Assembly: GCF_000702665.1 (NCBI RefSeq)
Contig: NZ_JNJA01000002.1
Coordinates: forward strand, 530,477-594,476
Reading direction: 5' to 3'
From: Solidesulfovibrio alcoholivorans DSM 5433
Lineage (GTDB): Bacteria; Desulfobacterota; Desulfovibrionia; Desulfovibrionales; Desulfovibrionaceae
DNA length: 64,000 bases
Positions within the stretch are counted from its first letter, which is position 1. Every line of letters begins with the position of its first letter. The position numbers and the translations under genes were made by a program. Below, in pieces: positions 39,987 to 48,530 of this stretch. The notes beneath the pieces are model-generated. The model did not search any database, had not been told where the DNA came from, and saw only the letters and a program-made list of their open reading frames with translations.

Positions 39987-40010
39987 GCTTGCTGGGAATC
40001 GGCGGACGCC

Positions 40011-41441
40011 TCAGGATATGGCCAGCATCCAGGGGATGCCCACGGCCAGGAAGACGCCGAGGAAGATGACGCCGAAGATGAATCCCAGCCGCCAGAAATC
40101 CTTGGCCGGGATGTAGCCGCTGCCGTAATAGATCGGCGAGGGGCCGGTGGCGAAGGGCGTCAGGATGCCCATGATGCCGAGGCTCGTGCCGAGCATCAGC
40201 GCCATGACCTTCATGTTCATGCCCGGAACCGCCGCCGCCGCGGTGAGGAAGACCGCCATCAACGCCGTGACGTGGGCCGTGACGCTGGCGAAGATGTAGT
40301 GGATGGCGAAAAAGACCACCACCAGCGCCACCATGACCGTGGTCAGCGAGTAGCCGGCCAGGTGCGCGGCCACGCCGTTCGCGAACCAGGTGAGGAAGCC
40401 TGTCTTGGCCAGACCGTCGGCCAGGGCGACCAGGGTGCCGAACCACATGAGAACATTCCAGGCCTGTTTGTTGGCGAGCAGGTCGTCCCAGCTGATGACC
40501 TTGAACAGCAGCATGAGGCACAGGGCGATAAACGCCGTGGTCGTGGAATCGATGGCCTTGCCGCCGGAGATCCACAGCACCAGGGCGAAAAGGGCCAGCC
40601 CGGCCATGGTCAGTTCCTTGCGCGTGATCGGGCCCATGGCGGTAAGTTCCTTGTCCGCCCAGATCGGGGCGTCGGCGCTTTCCTTCTGCGTCGGCGGGTA
40701 GAGGATGTAGCTCAAAAACGGCACGGCCAAAAACAGGATGATGCCGACAGGTGCGATGGCAATAAACCACTGCGTCCATTCCAGGCGGATGCCCGCCGTT
40801 TTTTCGATCACGGACACGGCGAGCAGGTTGGGTGCCAGCCCCGTGAGGAAGAGCGAACTGGTGACGCACGTCGTGGCCAGTGCCACCCACATGATGTAGG
40901 AGCCGATCCTGCGCGGCTCGTTGTCCGGGGTGGAGCCGTAGAGCGGCGGAATGTTCTTGATGATGGGGAAGATGGTGCCGCCGCTGCGGGCCGTGTTGGA
41001 GGGCATGAACGGGGCCAGGATGCAGTCGGCGAAGGCCACGGCGTAGCCCAGGCCCAGGGTCTTTTTGCCGAGCACCTTGATCAGCGACAAGGAGATGCGG
41101 CGGCCAAGGCCGGTTTTCTCGTAGCCCAGCGCGAACATGAAGGCGATGAAGATGAGCCAGACCGTGCCGTTGGAAAAGCCCGAAAGCGCCCAGCGGATGG
41201 CCTCGCCGGCCGTGGGCGGCGTCGGAGGCTTGGCCGGGACCAAGCGCAGCAATGCGGCCAGGGTGACGCCCATGACCCCGATGGCGGCGGCCGGGATGGG
41301 CTCGAGCACGAGGCCCACCACCACGGCGGCGAACACGGCGAAATACTGCCAGGCATAGGGTTGGAGCCCCGCCGGGACGGGCAGGGCGGCGACGAACAAG
41401 CCGACGACGACGGGAAGCAGCGCTTTCACGGGAAGCTTCAT
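40011..41441 (-). CDS. DASS-family anion/dicarboxylate transporter
   Basis: The 476-residue membrane protein has about 12 hydrophobic segments and DASS (CitT/SdcS) motifs: APFMPSNTARSGGTIFPIIKN with the SNT signature, and GILTPFATGPSPIYYGSGYIPAKDFWRLG near the C-terminal end. These carriers import or exchange dicarboxylates, citrate, tartrate or sulfate. The substrate is not clear from sequence; organic acids such as malate or fumarate would fit a sulfate reducer. It is monocistronic, with about 280 bp of leader before the next divergent gene. Confidence 0.9.
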   Translation of the reverse strand: MKLPVKALLPVVVGLFVAALPVPAGLQPYAWQYFAVFAAVVVGLVLEPIPAAAIGVMGVTLAALLRLVPAKPPTPPTAGEAIRWALSGFSNGTVWLIFIAFMFALGYEKTGLGRRISLSLIKVLGKKTLGLGYAVAFADCILAPFMPSNTARSGGTIFPIIKNIPPLYGSTPDNEPRRIGSYIMWVALATTCVTSSLFLTGLAPNLLAVSVIEKTAGIRLEWTQWFIAIAPVGIILFLAVPFLSYILYPPTQKESADAPIWADKELTAMGPITRKELTMAGLALFALVLWISGGKAIDSTTTAFIALCLMLLFKVISWDDLLANKQAWNVLMWFGTLVALADGLAKTGFLTWFANGVAAHLAGYSLTTVMVALVVVFFAIHYIFASVTAHVTALMAVFLTAAAAVPGMNMKVMALMLGTSLGIMGILTPFATGPSPIYYGSGYIPAKDFWRLGFIFGVIFLGVFLAVGIPWMLAIS

Positions 41442-41725
41442 GGAGTCCTCCTTGGAGAGCGGGGCGATGCGTCCTTATTCCGGGCCGTTACTTCCCCTCT
41501 ACGCCGTCTTGCACGGTGATACAATCCCGGAAGTGCCTCCGTGATGTGGAAAACGGGAAACCCTCCCGGTTGGGCCGCGACAACGCCCGTCAGGGTTCCG
41601 ACGCCGCGCCGGCAACTGCAGGCCAGAATAAGGTGGTGCCTACGCTTGCATGATTATTGCTTAATCGCCTGCGCCGTCCTTCCGGGCGGTTGAAGCACCC
41701 TTGGGAGAGGGAAAGGACGTTTGCC

Positions 41726-42838
41726 GTGGAACGGATCAAGGAAAAACTCGTCGCCGATCCCCGCTACCGAGCCGGCATCGAACGCTGCCTGCAACGGCCG
41801 ACGGTGCTCGTGGCCCTGACCAACGTCTGCAACCTGTCCTGCGCCTACTGCTCCACGCGAAACGTCCATCCGACCCGCCGCGACATGGACACGGCCCTGG
41901 CCAAGGCCGTCGTGGACCAGGCCCTGGAAAACGGCTGGCCCTTGCAGTTCGGGCAGACGTACGAGCCGTTCCTGCATCCGCGCGTCGTGGAGATCATCGC
42001 CTATGTCCGCGACAAGGGCGCGGTCTTCCAAAGCGCCACCAACGGCTTGGCCATCGGACGCGGCGCGTACGACCTGCCCATGAACCTGCTCGTCAGCTAC
42101 AGCGCGGACGAGGACGACTTCGCCCACCGCGGCGCAAGATGTTCCTTCGAGGCCTACCAGAAGCGCCTGCTGGGCTTTTTCCGTCACCGCATCGCAGGCA
42201 GGGTCCCCGGCGTCATCACCGTGCAGATCGCGGACTATTCTATCTTCGGCGGAGCGCTCGCCTACGACAAGTCCATTGCGGACGCGGCGGGCATCTGGCG
42301 CAAGGCGCGGCTTTTGGCGCAACGCCTGGATCTCCTGTCCGCCCTGGACGCCATGCCCCCCGAGGCGGCCATGGCGCGCATCGCCGCCCGCCAGCCCCTG
42401 CCGCTTTTCGACGCGGACGGCTGCCGGGTGCAGATGCTGCCGACAAAGATCATGCCCAATGCCTACGACGCATTCATGGAACTCCCGGCGGCGACGAAGC
42501 CGGCGGGGTACTGCGACTCCTGCTGGACCATGCTGTCGCTCCAATCCGACGGCGGCGCGGCCTTTTGCTGCTGCGACCCTGCGGCGCGGGCCGTTGCCGG
42601 GAAGATCACCCCCGATACGGACCTTGCCGCGTTCTGGCGCGGCCCGGAGATGACGCGCGTGCGCGAGCGCTTCGAGGCGTTTACACCCCTGCATGCCTTC
42701 TGCACGCGGTGCCTGTCCCAGGTCTCGGAGCACATCAAACCCCTGCTCACGATGTCCGCTCCCGGGCTCGTGGCCACGATCCTGCGCGACCATGGCGTCA
42801 CGGAAGACCTGCCCTGGTTCGTTTTCCCGAAGGGGTGA
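41726..42838 (+). CDS. Radical SAM/SPASM-like enzyme
   Basis: The 370-residue protein starts at a GTG with AAAGGA about 10 bases upstream. It has the 4Fe-4S motif Cys35-x3-Cys39-x2-Cys42 (CNLSCAYC) in a TNVCNLSCAYCSTRN context. A C-terminal Cys-rich stretch (YCDSCWTMLSLQSDGGAAFCCCD, then FCTRC) resembles a SPASM or twitch auxiliary cluster. Such enzymes modify peptides, sugars or cofactors. No precursor peptide or partner is evident nearby; the next gene is an unknown 213-residue protein. Confidence 0.82.
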   Translation: MERIKEKLVADPRYRAGIERCLQRPTVLVALTNVCNLSCAYCSTRNVHPTRRDMDTALAKAVVDQALENGWPLQFGQTYEPFLHPRVVEIIAYVRDKGAVFQSATNGLAIGRGAYDLPMNLLVSYSADEDDFAHRGARCSFEAYQKRLLGFFRHRIAGRVPGVITVQIADYSIFGGALAYDKSIADAAGIWRKARLLAQRLDLLSALDAMPPEAAMARIAARQPLPLFDADGCRVQMLPTKIMPNAYDAFMELPAATKPAGYCDSCWTMLSLQSDGGAAFCCCDPAARAVAGKITPDTDLAAFWRGPEMTRVRERFEAFTPLHAFCTRCLSQVSEHIKPLLTMSAPGLVATILRDHGVTEDLPWFVFPKG

Positions 42839-42936
42839 GGCGCACGCACGCCACGCGCCGCCCGGCGGTTGCCCAAATTCCTGCCCGAGGGTAGTGTTTC
42901 GCGGCCATTGACCTGCAAACCCGGGAGACGCACCCC

Positions 42937-43578
42937 ATGGCCCTACATATCACCACTCACGGCGACATCGACCAGATCCTCGTGACCGCGCTGTCGCGGG
43001 AATTCGTACGCAAGATCTACCGCCACTGCTGGGGCAAGAACAACACCCCCTACTTCGCCGGCAACTGTTTCCGGGGCGTGCTATATTTCGACGAGCGCCT
43101 GGCCGGAAAATACGCCGAGGATCTGGGGCTCGCCTGGAACGGCTGGCTTTCGGCCCCCAAGTTCCATCACAGGACCGGGGCCTGCTACGAGCATGGCCTG
43201 ACCCTGGTCGTGGACGCGGGGGAAGGCCCGACGCAGGTCGGCGCGGCCGGGCTGGCCGTGGTCGAGGAGCGCCCGCGCCTGGGCGATTTTCTGTCCCGCA
43301 TCGGAGAAAACGAGGTGTTGTGCGTGCTCGGCGCGGTGGACAAGGGAGAGATGCAGTTCACCCTGCCCGATTTTTCGGGTACCTTCGACCCGGAGAAGCT
43401 GACCGTGCGGGTCGAACGCTTCAGCGACCTCTACTGCGAGGAGGCCGTGATCACGGGGCTCGCCTACGACGGCCGCACCCTGTCCATGGAGACCGGCCAG
43501 TCGCGCGGCAAGAACATGCTCGACCCGCTGCTTATCGACAGGGAGGGCAAGCTGCTCGATATGTACGATTTCGCCTGA
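42937..43578 (+). CDS. Conserved hypothetical protein, 213 residues
   Basis: The soluble-looking protein starts MALHITTHGDIDQILVTALSREFV after GGGAG. It has no signal peptide or membrane segment. Notable features are an aromatic/His-rich N-terminal half (YRHCWGKNNTPYFAGNCF, KFHHRTGACYEHG) and a C-terminal MYDFA. I do not recognise a family. A possible promoter TTGCCC-17-TAGTGT lies at 42869-42897. It sits between the radical SAM gene and a receiver-domain gene. Confidence 0.6.
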   Translation: MALHITTHGDIDQILVTALSREFVRKIYRHCWGKNNTPYFAGNCFRGVLYFDERLAGKYAEDLGLAWNGWLSAPKFHHRTGACYEHGLTLVVDAGEGPTQVGAAGLAVVEERPRLGDFLSRIGENEVLCVLGAVDKGEMQFTLPDFSGTFDPEKLTVRVERFSDLYCEEAVITGLAYDGRTLSMETGQSRGKNMLDPLLIDREGKLLDMYDFA

Positions 43579-43610
43579 GGCCGCGGCGGGCCGCAGCGCC
43601 TCCCCCCGCC

Positions 43611-43639
43611 TTGACGCAGGGTGCCCTGCGGCCTATAGG
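43611..43639 (+). promoter_or_regulatory. Sigma-70 promoter for the stand-alone receiver gene
   Basis: TTGACG (43611-43616), 17 bp, TATAGG (43634-43639), 49 bp before the ATG at 43688. Both boxes match well. The spacer holds a GGGTGCCC palindrome. Confidence 0.7.
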
Positions 43640-43687
43640 CAATAGAGGAGTGGAATTTTCTCACCGCCAGGCAAGCCGGAGGTCGTA

Positions 43688-44065
43688 GTGAAAACCGTAC
43701 TGGTCGTTGACGACGATCCCAGCATCCGCGCGTTGATCCGGCTCTACCTCGAGGGCGGTGGGTACGCCGTGCTCGAGGCCGGCGACGGTCGCCAGGCCAT
43801 GAAGCGGTTTGCCGGGCAGTCGCCCGACCTCGTCGTGCTCGATATCTTCATGCCGGAGATGGACGGGCTCGAGGTACTGCAGAAGCTGCGCGAGGAGTGC
43901 CGGGCCTGCCGGGTGATGGCCATTTCCGGCGGTTCGGCCAAGGTCGGCATGGACCTGCTCGGCCATGCCACGATTTTCGGCGCGCACGACGTGCTGGAAA
44001 AGCCTTTCGACGCCCAGACCCTGCTGCGCAAGGTCACCGCCCTGATCGGGCCGCCCGAAGCCTGA
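43688..44065 (+). CDS. Single-domain response regulator (CheY-like)
   Basis: The 125-residue protein is a receiver domain only. It has the acidic pair Asp9/Asp10, the phospho-acceptor Asp52 (DLVVLDIFMPEMDG), Ser80 in the switch position and Lys105 in EKPF. No output domain is present, so it acts through a partner or as a phosphate relay. It is convergent with a receiver-HPt gene 119 bp away, which could be its relay partner (inference). Confidence 0.92.
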   Translation: MKTVLVVDDDPSIRALIRLYLEGGGYAVLEAGDGRQAMKRFAGQSPDLVVLDIFMPEMDGLEVLQKLREECRACRVMAISGGSAKVGMDLLGHATIFGAHDVLEKPFDAQTLLRKVTALIGPPEA

Positions 44066-44184
44066 TCTTCCCTTGTTCCCCGGAGCGCCCGGCGCGGACC
44101 CGGCCTCGTGTCGTGCCCGCGACGCACGGGCATGCTTAATACGTGGGGAGCCTTTGGGCTGGATTGTGTTCCAGAGGCACGACG

Positions 44185-44904
44185 CTAGGCGAACGCGCCG
44201 CGGGCCTGGCCGAGGCGCTGGGCGACGCGGCCCAGGGCTGCGCGGGCCGCCGCAGCATCGTGTTCCTCGCCCGCCTGCTCCAGTTCCCGGGCCGCCTCCC
44301 CGAGTGCCTCGAACCCGTAGGACAGGGCCGAGCCCTTGAGCTTGTGCCCCTGGCGGCGCGCCGTTTCCAGGTCGCCCGAGGCCAGGGCCTGGCGCGCGGT
44401 TTCCAGGGTGGCGTCGGCGGTGGCAAAAAAGATCGGCAGCAAAGGGCGCAACAGTTCCGTGTCCGGGCCGAGGTCGGCCGGGACGGCGGCGGAGGGCGCG
44501 CAGGGGGGCGAGGCTTCGCCCAGATAGCGGGCCACGGCTTCGAGGACCGCGCTTTTGCGCACGGGCTTGGTCAGGAAATCGGTGCAGCCGGCGGCGTCGC
44601 AACGCACGCGGAACTCGTCCAGGGCATGGGCCGTGAGCACCAGGATGGGCACGGGCGTCCGGCCGTCACGGCGTTCCATGGCGCGGATGGCCCGGCTGGC
44701 CTCGTAGCCGTCGAGCACGGGCATTTCGAGGTCCATGAACACGAGATCGTAGGCGGTCGCGGCGAATTTCTCCACGGCTTCGCGGCCGTTGGCGGCGACG
44801 TCGACCTGGTAGGGCGCGTCGCAGAGGAAAAGCTGCATGAGCGTCAGGTTGTCGGCGTTGTCGTCCACGAGCAGGATGCGCGGCGGGGAAGAGGCAGCGG
44901 GCAT
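44185..44904 (-). CDS. Response regulator with C-terminal histidine phosphotransfer domain
   Basis: The 239-residue protein has a receiver domain (8-128; acidic residues Asp14/Asp15, phospho-acceptor Asp58, Lys113) and an HPt domain (about 150-235) with His187 in HKLKGSALSYG. Such REC-HPt proteins normally serve as phosphorelay intermediates and are often the tail of a hybrid kinase; here the kinase part is absent. A kinase elsewhere must feed it. Confidence 0.92.
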   Translation of the reverse strand: MPAASSPPRILLVDDNADNLTLMQLFLCDAPYQVDVAANGREAVEKFAATAYDLVFMDLEMPVLDGYEASRAIRAMERRDGRTPVPILVLTAHALDEFRVRCDAAGCTDFLTKPVRKSAVLEAVARYLGEASPPCAPSAAVPADLGPDTELLRPLLPIFFATADATLETARQALASGDLETARRQGHKLKGSALSYGFEALGEAARELEQAGEEHDAAAARAALGRVAQRLGQARGAFA

Positions 44905-44969
44905 GGCGTGTCACCGGTTTTCAGGTTGCAGGCCGGAAGAAGGCGGCCCGGTCGGCGCATCCCCAAACG

Positions 44970-45269
44970 CTAGTCGAGCGGGGCCTCATTGGCAACCGGA
45001 AAAGGGCCGGGACGCAGGCACACCGCGACTTCCGGGCACATCGTGGCAAAGTCGCGCACAAAGGCTTCGACCTGCGCCGCCGCTTCCGGGGCATAGAGCA
45101 GGCGCACCACGGCGGCGAAACGGTCCACCACCGTGGGCAGGGCCAGGTTGTCCCGCGCTTCCAGCAGGAACTTGAGCAGGGCGACGTGCTGTGACGCCAG
45201 GCGCACGTACAGCCGCTGCGATGTCCGGGACGGCCTGTAGGGCGGCTGGCGGCGCGGGCGTCGTCTCAC
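44970..45269 (-). CDS. DUF4911 domain protein
   Basis: The 99-residue protein is read from a GTG that overlaps the stop of the upstream aminopeptidase gene (GTGA). Its core, RLYVRLASQHVALLKFLLEARDNLALPTVVDRFAAVVRLLYAP, matches what I recall of DUF4911, a small family that looks like an RNA- or ligand-binding fold. Function is unknown. Overlap implies translational coupling to the M24 peptidase. Confidence 0.72.
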   Translation of the reverse strand: MRRRPRRQPPYRPSRTSQRLYVRLASQHVALLKFLLEARDNLALPTVVDRFAAVVRLLYAPEAAAQVEAFVRDFATMCPEVAVCLRPGPFPVANEAPLD

Positions 45270-46348
45270 AGCGTCTCGCAGCCGTCCGCCGTGAGCAGCG
45301 CCATGTGCTCCCAGCGCGCGCCGCCCCATTCGGGGTAGTACAGGCCCGGCTCCACCGTGACCACCATGCCCGGTTCGAGCACGCCCTCGGAGGACGGGTT
45401 GAGGCTGGGGCCCTCGTGGGTTTCGAGCCCGATGCCGTGTCCCAGGGAATGCGTGAAGCGCTCGGCCACGCCTTCGCGCACGAACACCTCGCGGGCCAGC
45501 CCGTAGGCCTCGCGGAAGGAAAGCCCTGGCCGCAGCTTCTCGAGCACGGCCGTTTGGGCCCGCCGCACCCGGTCGAGCAGGGTGACGAAGCGCTCGGGCG
45601 GGTTCTTGCCCACCCAGACCGTGCGCGTCTGGTCGGAGCAGTAGTCGTCGCGCCGGCCGCCCACGTCCACGAGCACCAGGCATTCGTCGCGGATGACGGT
45701 TTCTCCGGGGATGGCGTGGGGCAGGGCGGCGTTGGCGTCCACGCCCACGATGGAGGAAAAGGCCAGTTCGCTGGCCCCGAGTTCGCGGAAGAGCTTTTCG
45801 ATCTCCCAGGCAGCCTGCGCCTCGGTGCGGCCGGGCACGAGCACCTCGGGCAGCCGGGCCATGACCGCGTGGTTGACGGCGGCGGAGCGGCGCATGCGCG
45901 CGATCTCGTCGGCGTCCTTGATCAGGCGCAGCGGCTCCACGGCCTGGGGCACGGGGAAGAGGGGGATGTGCTCGGCGAGCTTGGCGTGGGTGTCGAAGGA
46001 GAGGGCCGTGGGCTCGAACCCCAGCCGCGTGATGCCCCTGTCCTTGAGGAAATCGGCGATGGAGGCGTAGCGCCCGGCCCCGTAGATGCACAGGTCCCTG
46101 GCCGGCCACAGGCGCAGGGCCGCGTCGCGGTAGCGGGCGTCGGTGAAGAGCGCGTCGCGGCCGTTGGCCGCCACGCACAGGTAGCCCGCGGTCTCGTTGC
46201 ACTGGGGGTCGTGCAGTTCGAAGCCGCTCAGGTAGAACCTGTTGGCCGCATGGGCAACAAGCAGGGCCTCGTGGCCGGCGGCGGCGAGGCGTTCGCGCAG
46301 CCGGTCGCGCCGGGCCGCGTATACGGCCGTATCCATGGCGTCGTTCAC
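45266..46348 (-). CDS. pepP: M24 family aminopeptidase (Xaa-Pro aminopeptidase type)
   Basis: Xaa-Pro aminopeptidases remove an N-terminal residue before proline. The protein has an N-terminal creatinase-like domain (about 1-130) and a pita-bread catalytic domain. Metal ligands are visible: DVGG and SDQTRT (two Asp), HSLGHGIGLETHE (His), EPGLYY and the C-terminal Glu of WEHM. Three starts are possible: TTG (46354), GTG (46348) and ATG (46336). AAGGAG upstream favours TTG or GTG. pepP versus pepQ cannot be decided from sequence alone. Confidence 0.87.
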   Translation of the reverse strand: MNDAMDTAVYAARRDRLRERLAAAGHEALLVAHAANRFYLSGFELHDPQCNETAGYLCVAANGRDALFTDARYRDAALRLWPARDLCIYGAGRYASIADFLKDRGITRLGFEPTALSFDTHAKLAEHIPLFPVPQAVEPLRLIKDADEIARMRRSAAVNHAVMARLPEVLVPGRTEAQAAWEIEKLFRELGASELAFSSIVGVDANAALPHAIPGETVIRDECLVLVDVGGRRDDYCSDQTRTVWVGKNPPERFVTLLDRVRRAQTAVLEKLRPGLSFREAYGLAREVFVREGVAERFTHSLGHGIGLETHEGPSLNPSSEGVLEPGMVVTVEPGLYYPEWGGARWEHMALLTADGCETL

Positions 46349-46478
46349 GGACAAGATCACTCCTTGGGAAATTGGGCGAAGGCCCCTTGGCCGGCCGGTA
46401 TCGCCAATCGCGCCGCCGGCGTCAATGCCGCCTCGCCGGCCGGGCGGGCGGACGCGCGTGAATTCCGGGAAAACCGAG

Positions 46479-46539
46479 CCCTGCCGAAGCGTCACGGCGC
46501 TTGGGCCGGCAGGGTCCGGGGCCGCCCGAAGCGGGCGGC
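46479..46539 (-). terminator. Hairpins downstream of the UGM-like gene
   Basis: Two hairpins follow the UGM-like stop on the minus strand: GCCGCCCG/CGGGCGGC (46521-46539), and a nested stem CCCTGCCG-AAGCG with CGCTT and CGGCAGGG (46479-46514). The second is followed by CTCGGTTTT, so it is a plausible Rho-independent terminator. Confidence 0.6.
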
Positions 46540-46540
46540 G

Positions 46541-47920
46541 TCACAGCGTATAGACCGTCTCCGGCGCGCCGGAAACCATGCGTTCGGCCCATTCCACACC
46601 CTGCATGAAGGAATGGTCCATGTTGCCGACTTCGTATTTCCAGCCGCCGAAGCGGCCGCGGGAAAAGACGCCCTGGGCTTCCAGGGCCGGTTGCAGCACG
46701 GCCAGGGCGGCGTCGCGCTCGAGGCAGGGGATGGGATAGGCGTAGTCCACGCGCATCTCCCAGGTGGAAACGAGGCGTTGCGCATCCCCTGGCGCGATCA
46801 GCGTGGTGTTGACCAGCCCCTGCACGGTGCGGGGCACGAGGGTGTCGAGATCCTCGGGCTTGTGGTCGGAATAGCTCGTCTCGGTCATGATGGCGCGTTT
46901 TCTGGGTTTCGTACCGTCGGGATCCGGGGTGTTGTTGTAGGAATAGTTGTGGAAATTGGTCACCCGGTAAAACGGGCAGTCGGATTCGGGGAAGTACATC
47001 CAGCAGCGCGGGTCGGGCGGCGCGCCGTGAAAGCCCAGGCCGTGGATGGCCGAGCCGTTGTGCTTGAGCCGGCCGGCGGCGTCGACCAGGGCCGGGGCCG
47101 GGGTGGCCAGAACCTCGCGGACCAGCCGGTCGAGGGGCATGGTGGAGAGGATGCGGTCGTAGGTCAGGCGCTCGCCGTCCGCCGTGCACACGGTCTTGGT
47201 CGCGGCGTCGAGGGAGGCCAGGGGCGCGCGCAGGCGCACGCGGTCGGCAAAGCGCGCGGCCAGGCGGCGGTAGATTTCGCCCGTGCCGCCGCGCAAGGGG
47301 AAGCTGAAGGTGTTGTTGGGCCCCCAGGCTACGTCGTCGCGGCCGAGGATGATGTTCTTGATGACCCGGTCGGCGTCGACCACGGAAACGCGTTCGCCGA
47401 TCCAGCGGTGGGACATGACCTCGCCGGGATGGGCCCAGACCTTGAAATTGTAGGGGACCATGAACAGGCGTGCGATGCCCGGGCCGAAAACCCGGTCCAC
47501 CCATTCGCGGAAGTTCGCCGGCGGGGTTTCGTATTTGCCGGCGGCCGCGGCCCGTCCGGCGTCGAGCAGGCCGGCGACGCATTCCCAGGCCAGTTCCGGG
47601 GGCAGGCGACGGATGTTGTTCTGGAAGGGGTAGGGCACGAAGGTCCCGGCGGCGCGGATCCAGGACTCGCGTTCGTGGCGCAGCACGTCGTCGCCGAGCA
47701 GGGTTTCGAGCAGCGCGTCGAAGGCCGGGTAGTGGGAAAAGACGACATGGCCGCCGACGTCCCAGGTGAAGCCGGCCGCGTCGGTGAAGCTCGCGGCCAG
47801 GCCGCCGACATGGTCATGGCGTTCGAGGACGAGGAAATCGTGTTCGCCGTGCTGGGTCAGCCGCCAGGCCGCGCCGAGCCCTGTGGGGCCTGCGCCGATG
47901 ATGAGGTATTTGACGTGCAT
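46541..47920 (-). CDS. glf: Eukaryotic-type UDP-galactopyranose mutase (FAD flavoprotein)
   Basis: UGM converts UDP-galactopyranose to UDP-galactofuranose with reduced FAD. The 459-residue protein has the FAD motif GAGPTGLGAA (9-18). It follows the fungal/eukaryotic UGM sequence closely: WDVGGHVVFSHY (His58), VPYPFQNNI (Gln100), FMVPYNFKVWA (Asn158, Trp162), WIGERVS (Arg177), CPFYR (Arg319), YPIPCLER (Tyr395) and SRGRFGGWKYEVGNMDHSFM (Arg423, Tyr429). These correspond to the substrate-contact residues of the Aspergillus enzyme as I recall them. Automatic annotation may call it protoporphyrinogen oxidase-like. Adjacent genes give no pathway context. Confidence 0.82.
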   Translation of the reverse strand: MHVKYLIIGAGPTGLGAAWRLTQHGEHDFLVLERHDHVGGLAASFTDAAGFTWDVGGHVVFSHYPAFDALLETLLGDDVLRHERESWIRAAGTFVPYPFQNNIRRLPPELAWECVAGLLDAGRAAAAGKYETPPANFREWVDRVFGPGIARLFMVPYNFKVWAHPGEVMSHRWIGERVSVVDADRVIKNIILGRDDVAWGPNNTFSFPLRGGTGEIYRRLAARFADRVRLRAPLASLDAATKTVCTADGERLTYDRILSTMPLDRLVREVLATPAPALVDAAGRLKHNGSAIHGLGFHGAPPDPRCWMYFPESDCPFYRVTNFHNYSYNNTPDPDGTKPRKRAIMTETSYSDHKPEDLDTLVPRTVQGLVNTTLIAPGDAQRLVSTWEMRVDYAYPIPCLERDAALAVLQPALEAQGVFSRGRFGGWKYEVGNMDHSFMQGVEWAERMVSGAPETVYTL

Positions 47921-48251
47921 GGGCTTCTCCTGGGCAATGGCGTTTGCCTACCAGAAACGGGGCGTGGAGGAAAGGAGCGCCGCGGCTGCGGGCGCAACGC
48001 GGGCGGGGCCGCAAGGGGCTCTCCGCAATCGCGAGGCAGGCGCGGACAGGCGCTTTGGGTCGCAAGAGGAAGGCGTCGCGGATTCCTGGGCGCAACACCA
48101 TGCGCCGACGCGGGCCGCGTCGTGAGACAGGGAAATGTGAACCCCGCAGGCACACGAAAACGACGTCGCCCATGAAGCGACGGCGCGATCGCAACGGGGC
48201 CTTCCGGGGCCAGGCGCAGGCGCGGCCCCGGAAGACGGAAGGGTGTGGGGC
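47921..48251. other. Gene-free gap between the UGM-like and RRM genes
   Basis: A 331-bp GC-rich gap. I see no convincing reading frame or tRNA. It holds the RRM-gene hairpin at 48201-48234 and, on the minus strand, presumably the UGM-like gene's leader; no clear promoter boxes are visible. Confidence 0.5.
48201..48234 (-). terminator. Hairpin downstream of the RRM gene
   Basis: An 11-bp perfect stem (48201-48211 with 48224-48234) with a 12-nt loop lies 18 bp past the RRM gene stop on the minus strand. No T-run follows, so termination efficiency is uncertain. Confidence 0.5.
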
Positions 48252-48530
48252 CTACCAGGCCGGACGACGGGGCGGCCTGGGCGCGCGGGGTTTGGCCTCG
48301 TTGACCTTGAGGCTGCGACCCTCGAACTCGGTGCCGTCCAGGGCGCGGATGGCCTCGTCGGCGGCGGCGTCGTCGTCCATCTCGACGAACCCGAAGCCGC
48401 GCGGCTTGCCGGTTTCGCGGTCGGAGATCAGTTTGACGGACTGGACTTCGCCGTAGCGTCCGAACAGATCACGGACGCTGTCCTCGGTGGTGCGGAAAGG
48501 CAGGTTGCCAACGTAGATGTTCTTGGACAT
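48252..48530 (-). CDS. RRM-domain RNA-binding protein
   Basis: The 92-residue protein is one RNA recognition motif: RNP2 IYVGNL at 5-10 and RNP1 RGFGFVEM at 44-51. A short Arg/Pro-rich tail (PRAPRPPRRPAW) follows. Such stand-alone RRM proteins occur in cyanobacteria and delta-group bacteria and are often cold- or stress-induced. The long gene-free upstream region suggests a structured 5' leader. It stands alone. Confidence 0.93.
   Translation of the reverse strand: MSKNIYVGNLPFRTTEDSVRDLFGRYGEVQSVKLISDRETGKPRGFGFVEMDDDAAADEAIRALDGTEFEGRSLKVNEAKPRAPRPPRRPAW

Noticed and set aside
41530..41650. Possible cobalamin or molybdenum cofactor riboswitch in the gap before the radical SAM gene
   Set aside because: Some CCTCC and GGGAAACCC pieces look familiar, but the conserved cores of those riboswitches could not be placed.
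41625..41652. Sigma-54-like TGGTGCC...TTGCA upstream of the radical SAM gene
   Set aside because: The GG-GC distance is 11, one more than RpoN tolerates well, and the first box is a poor match.
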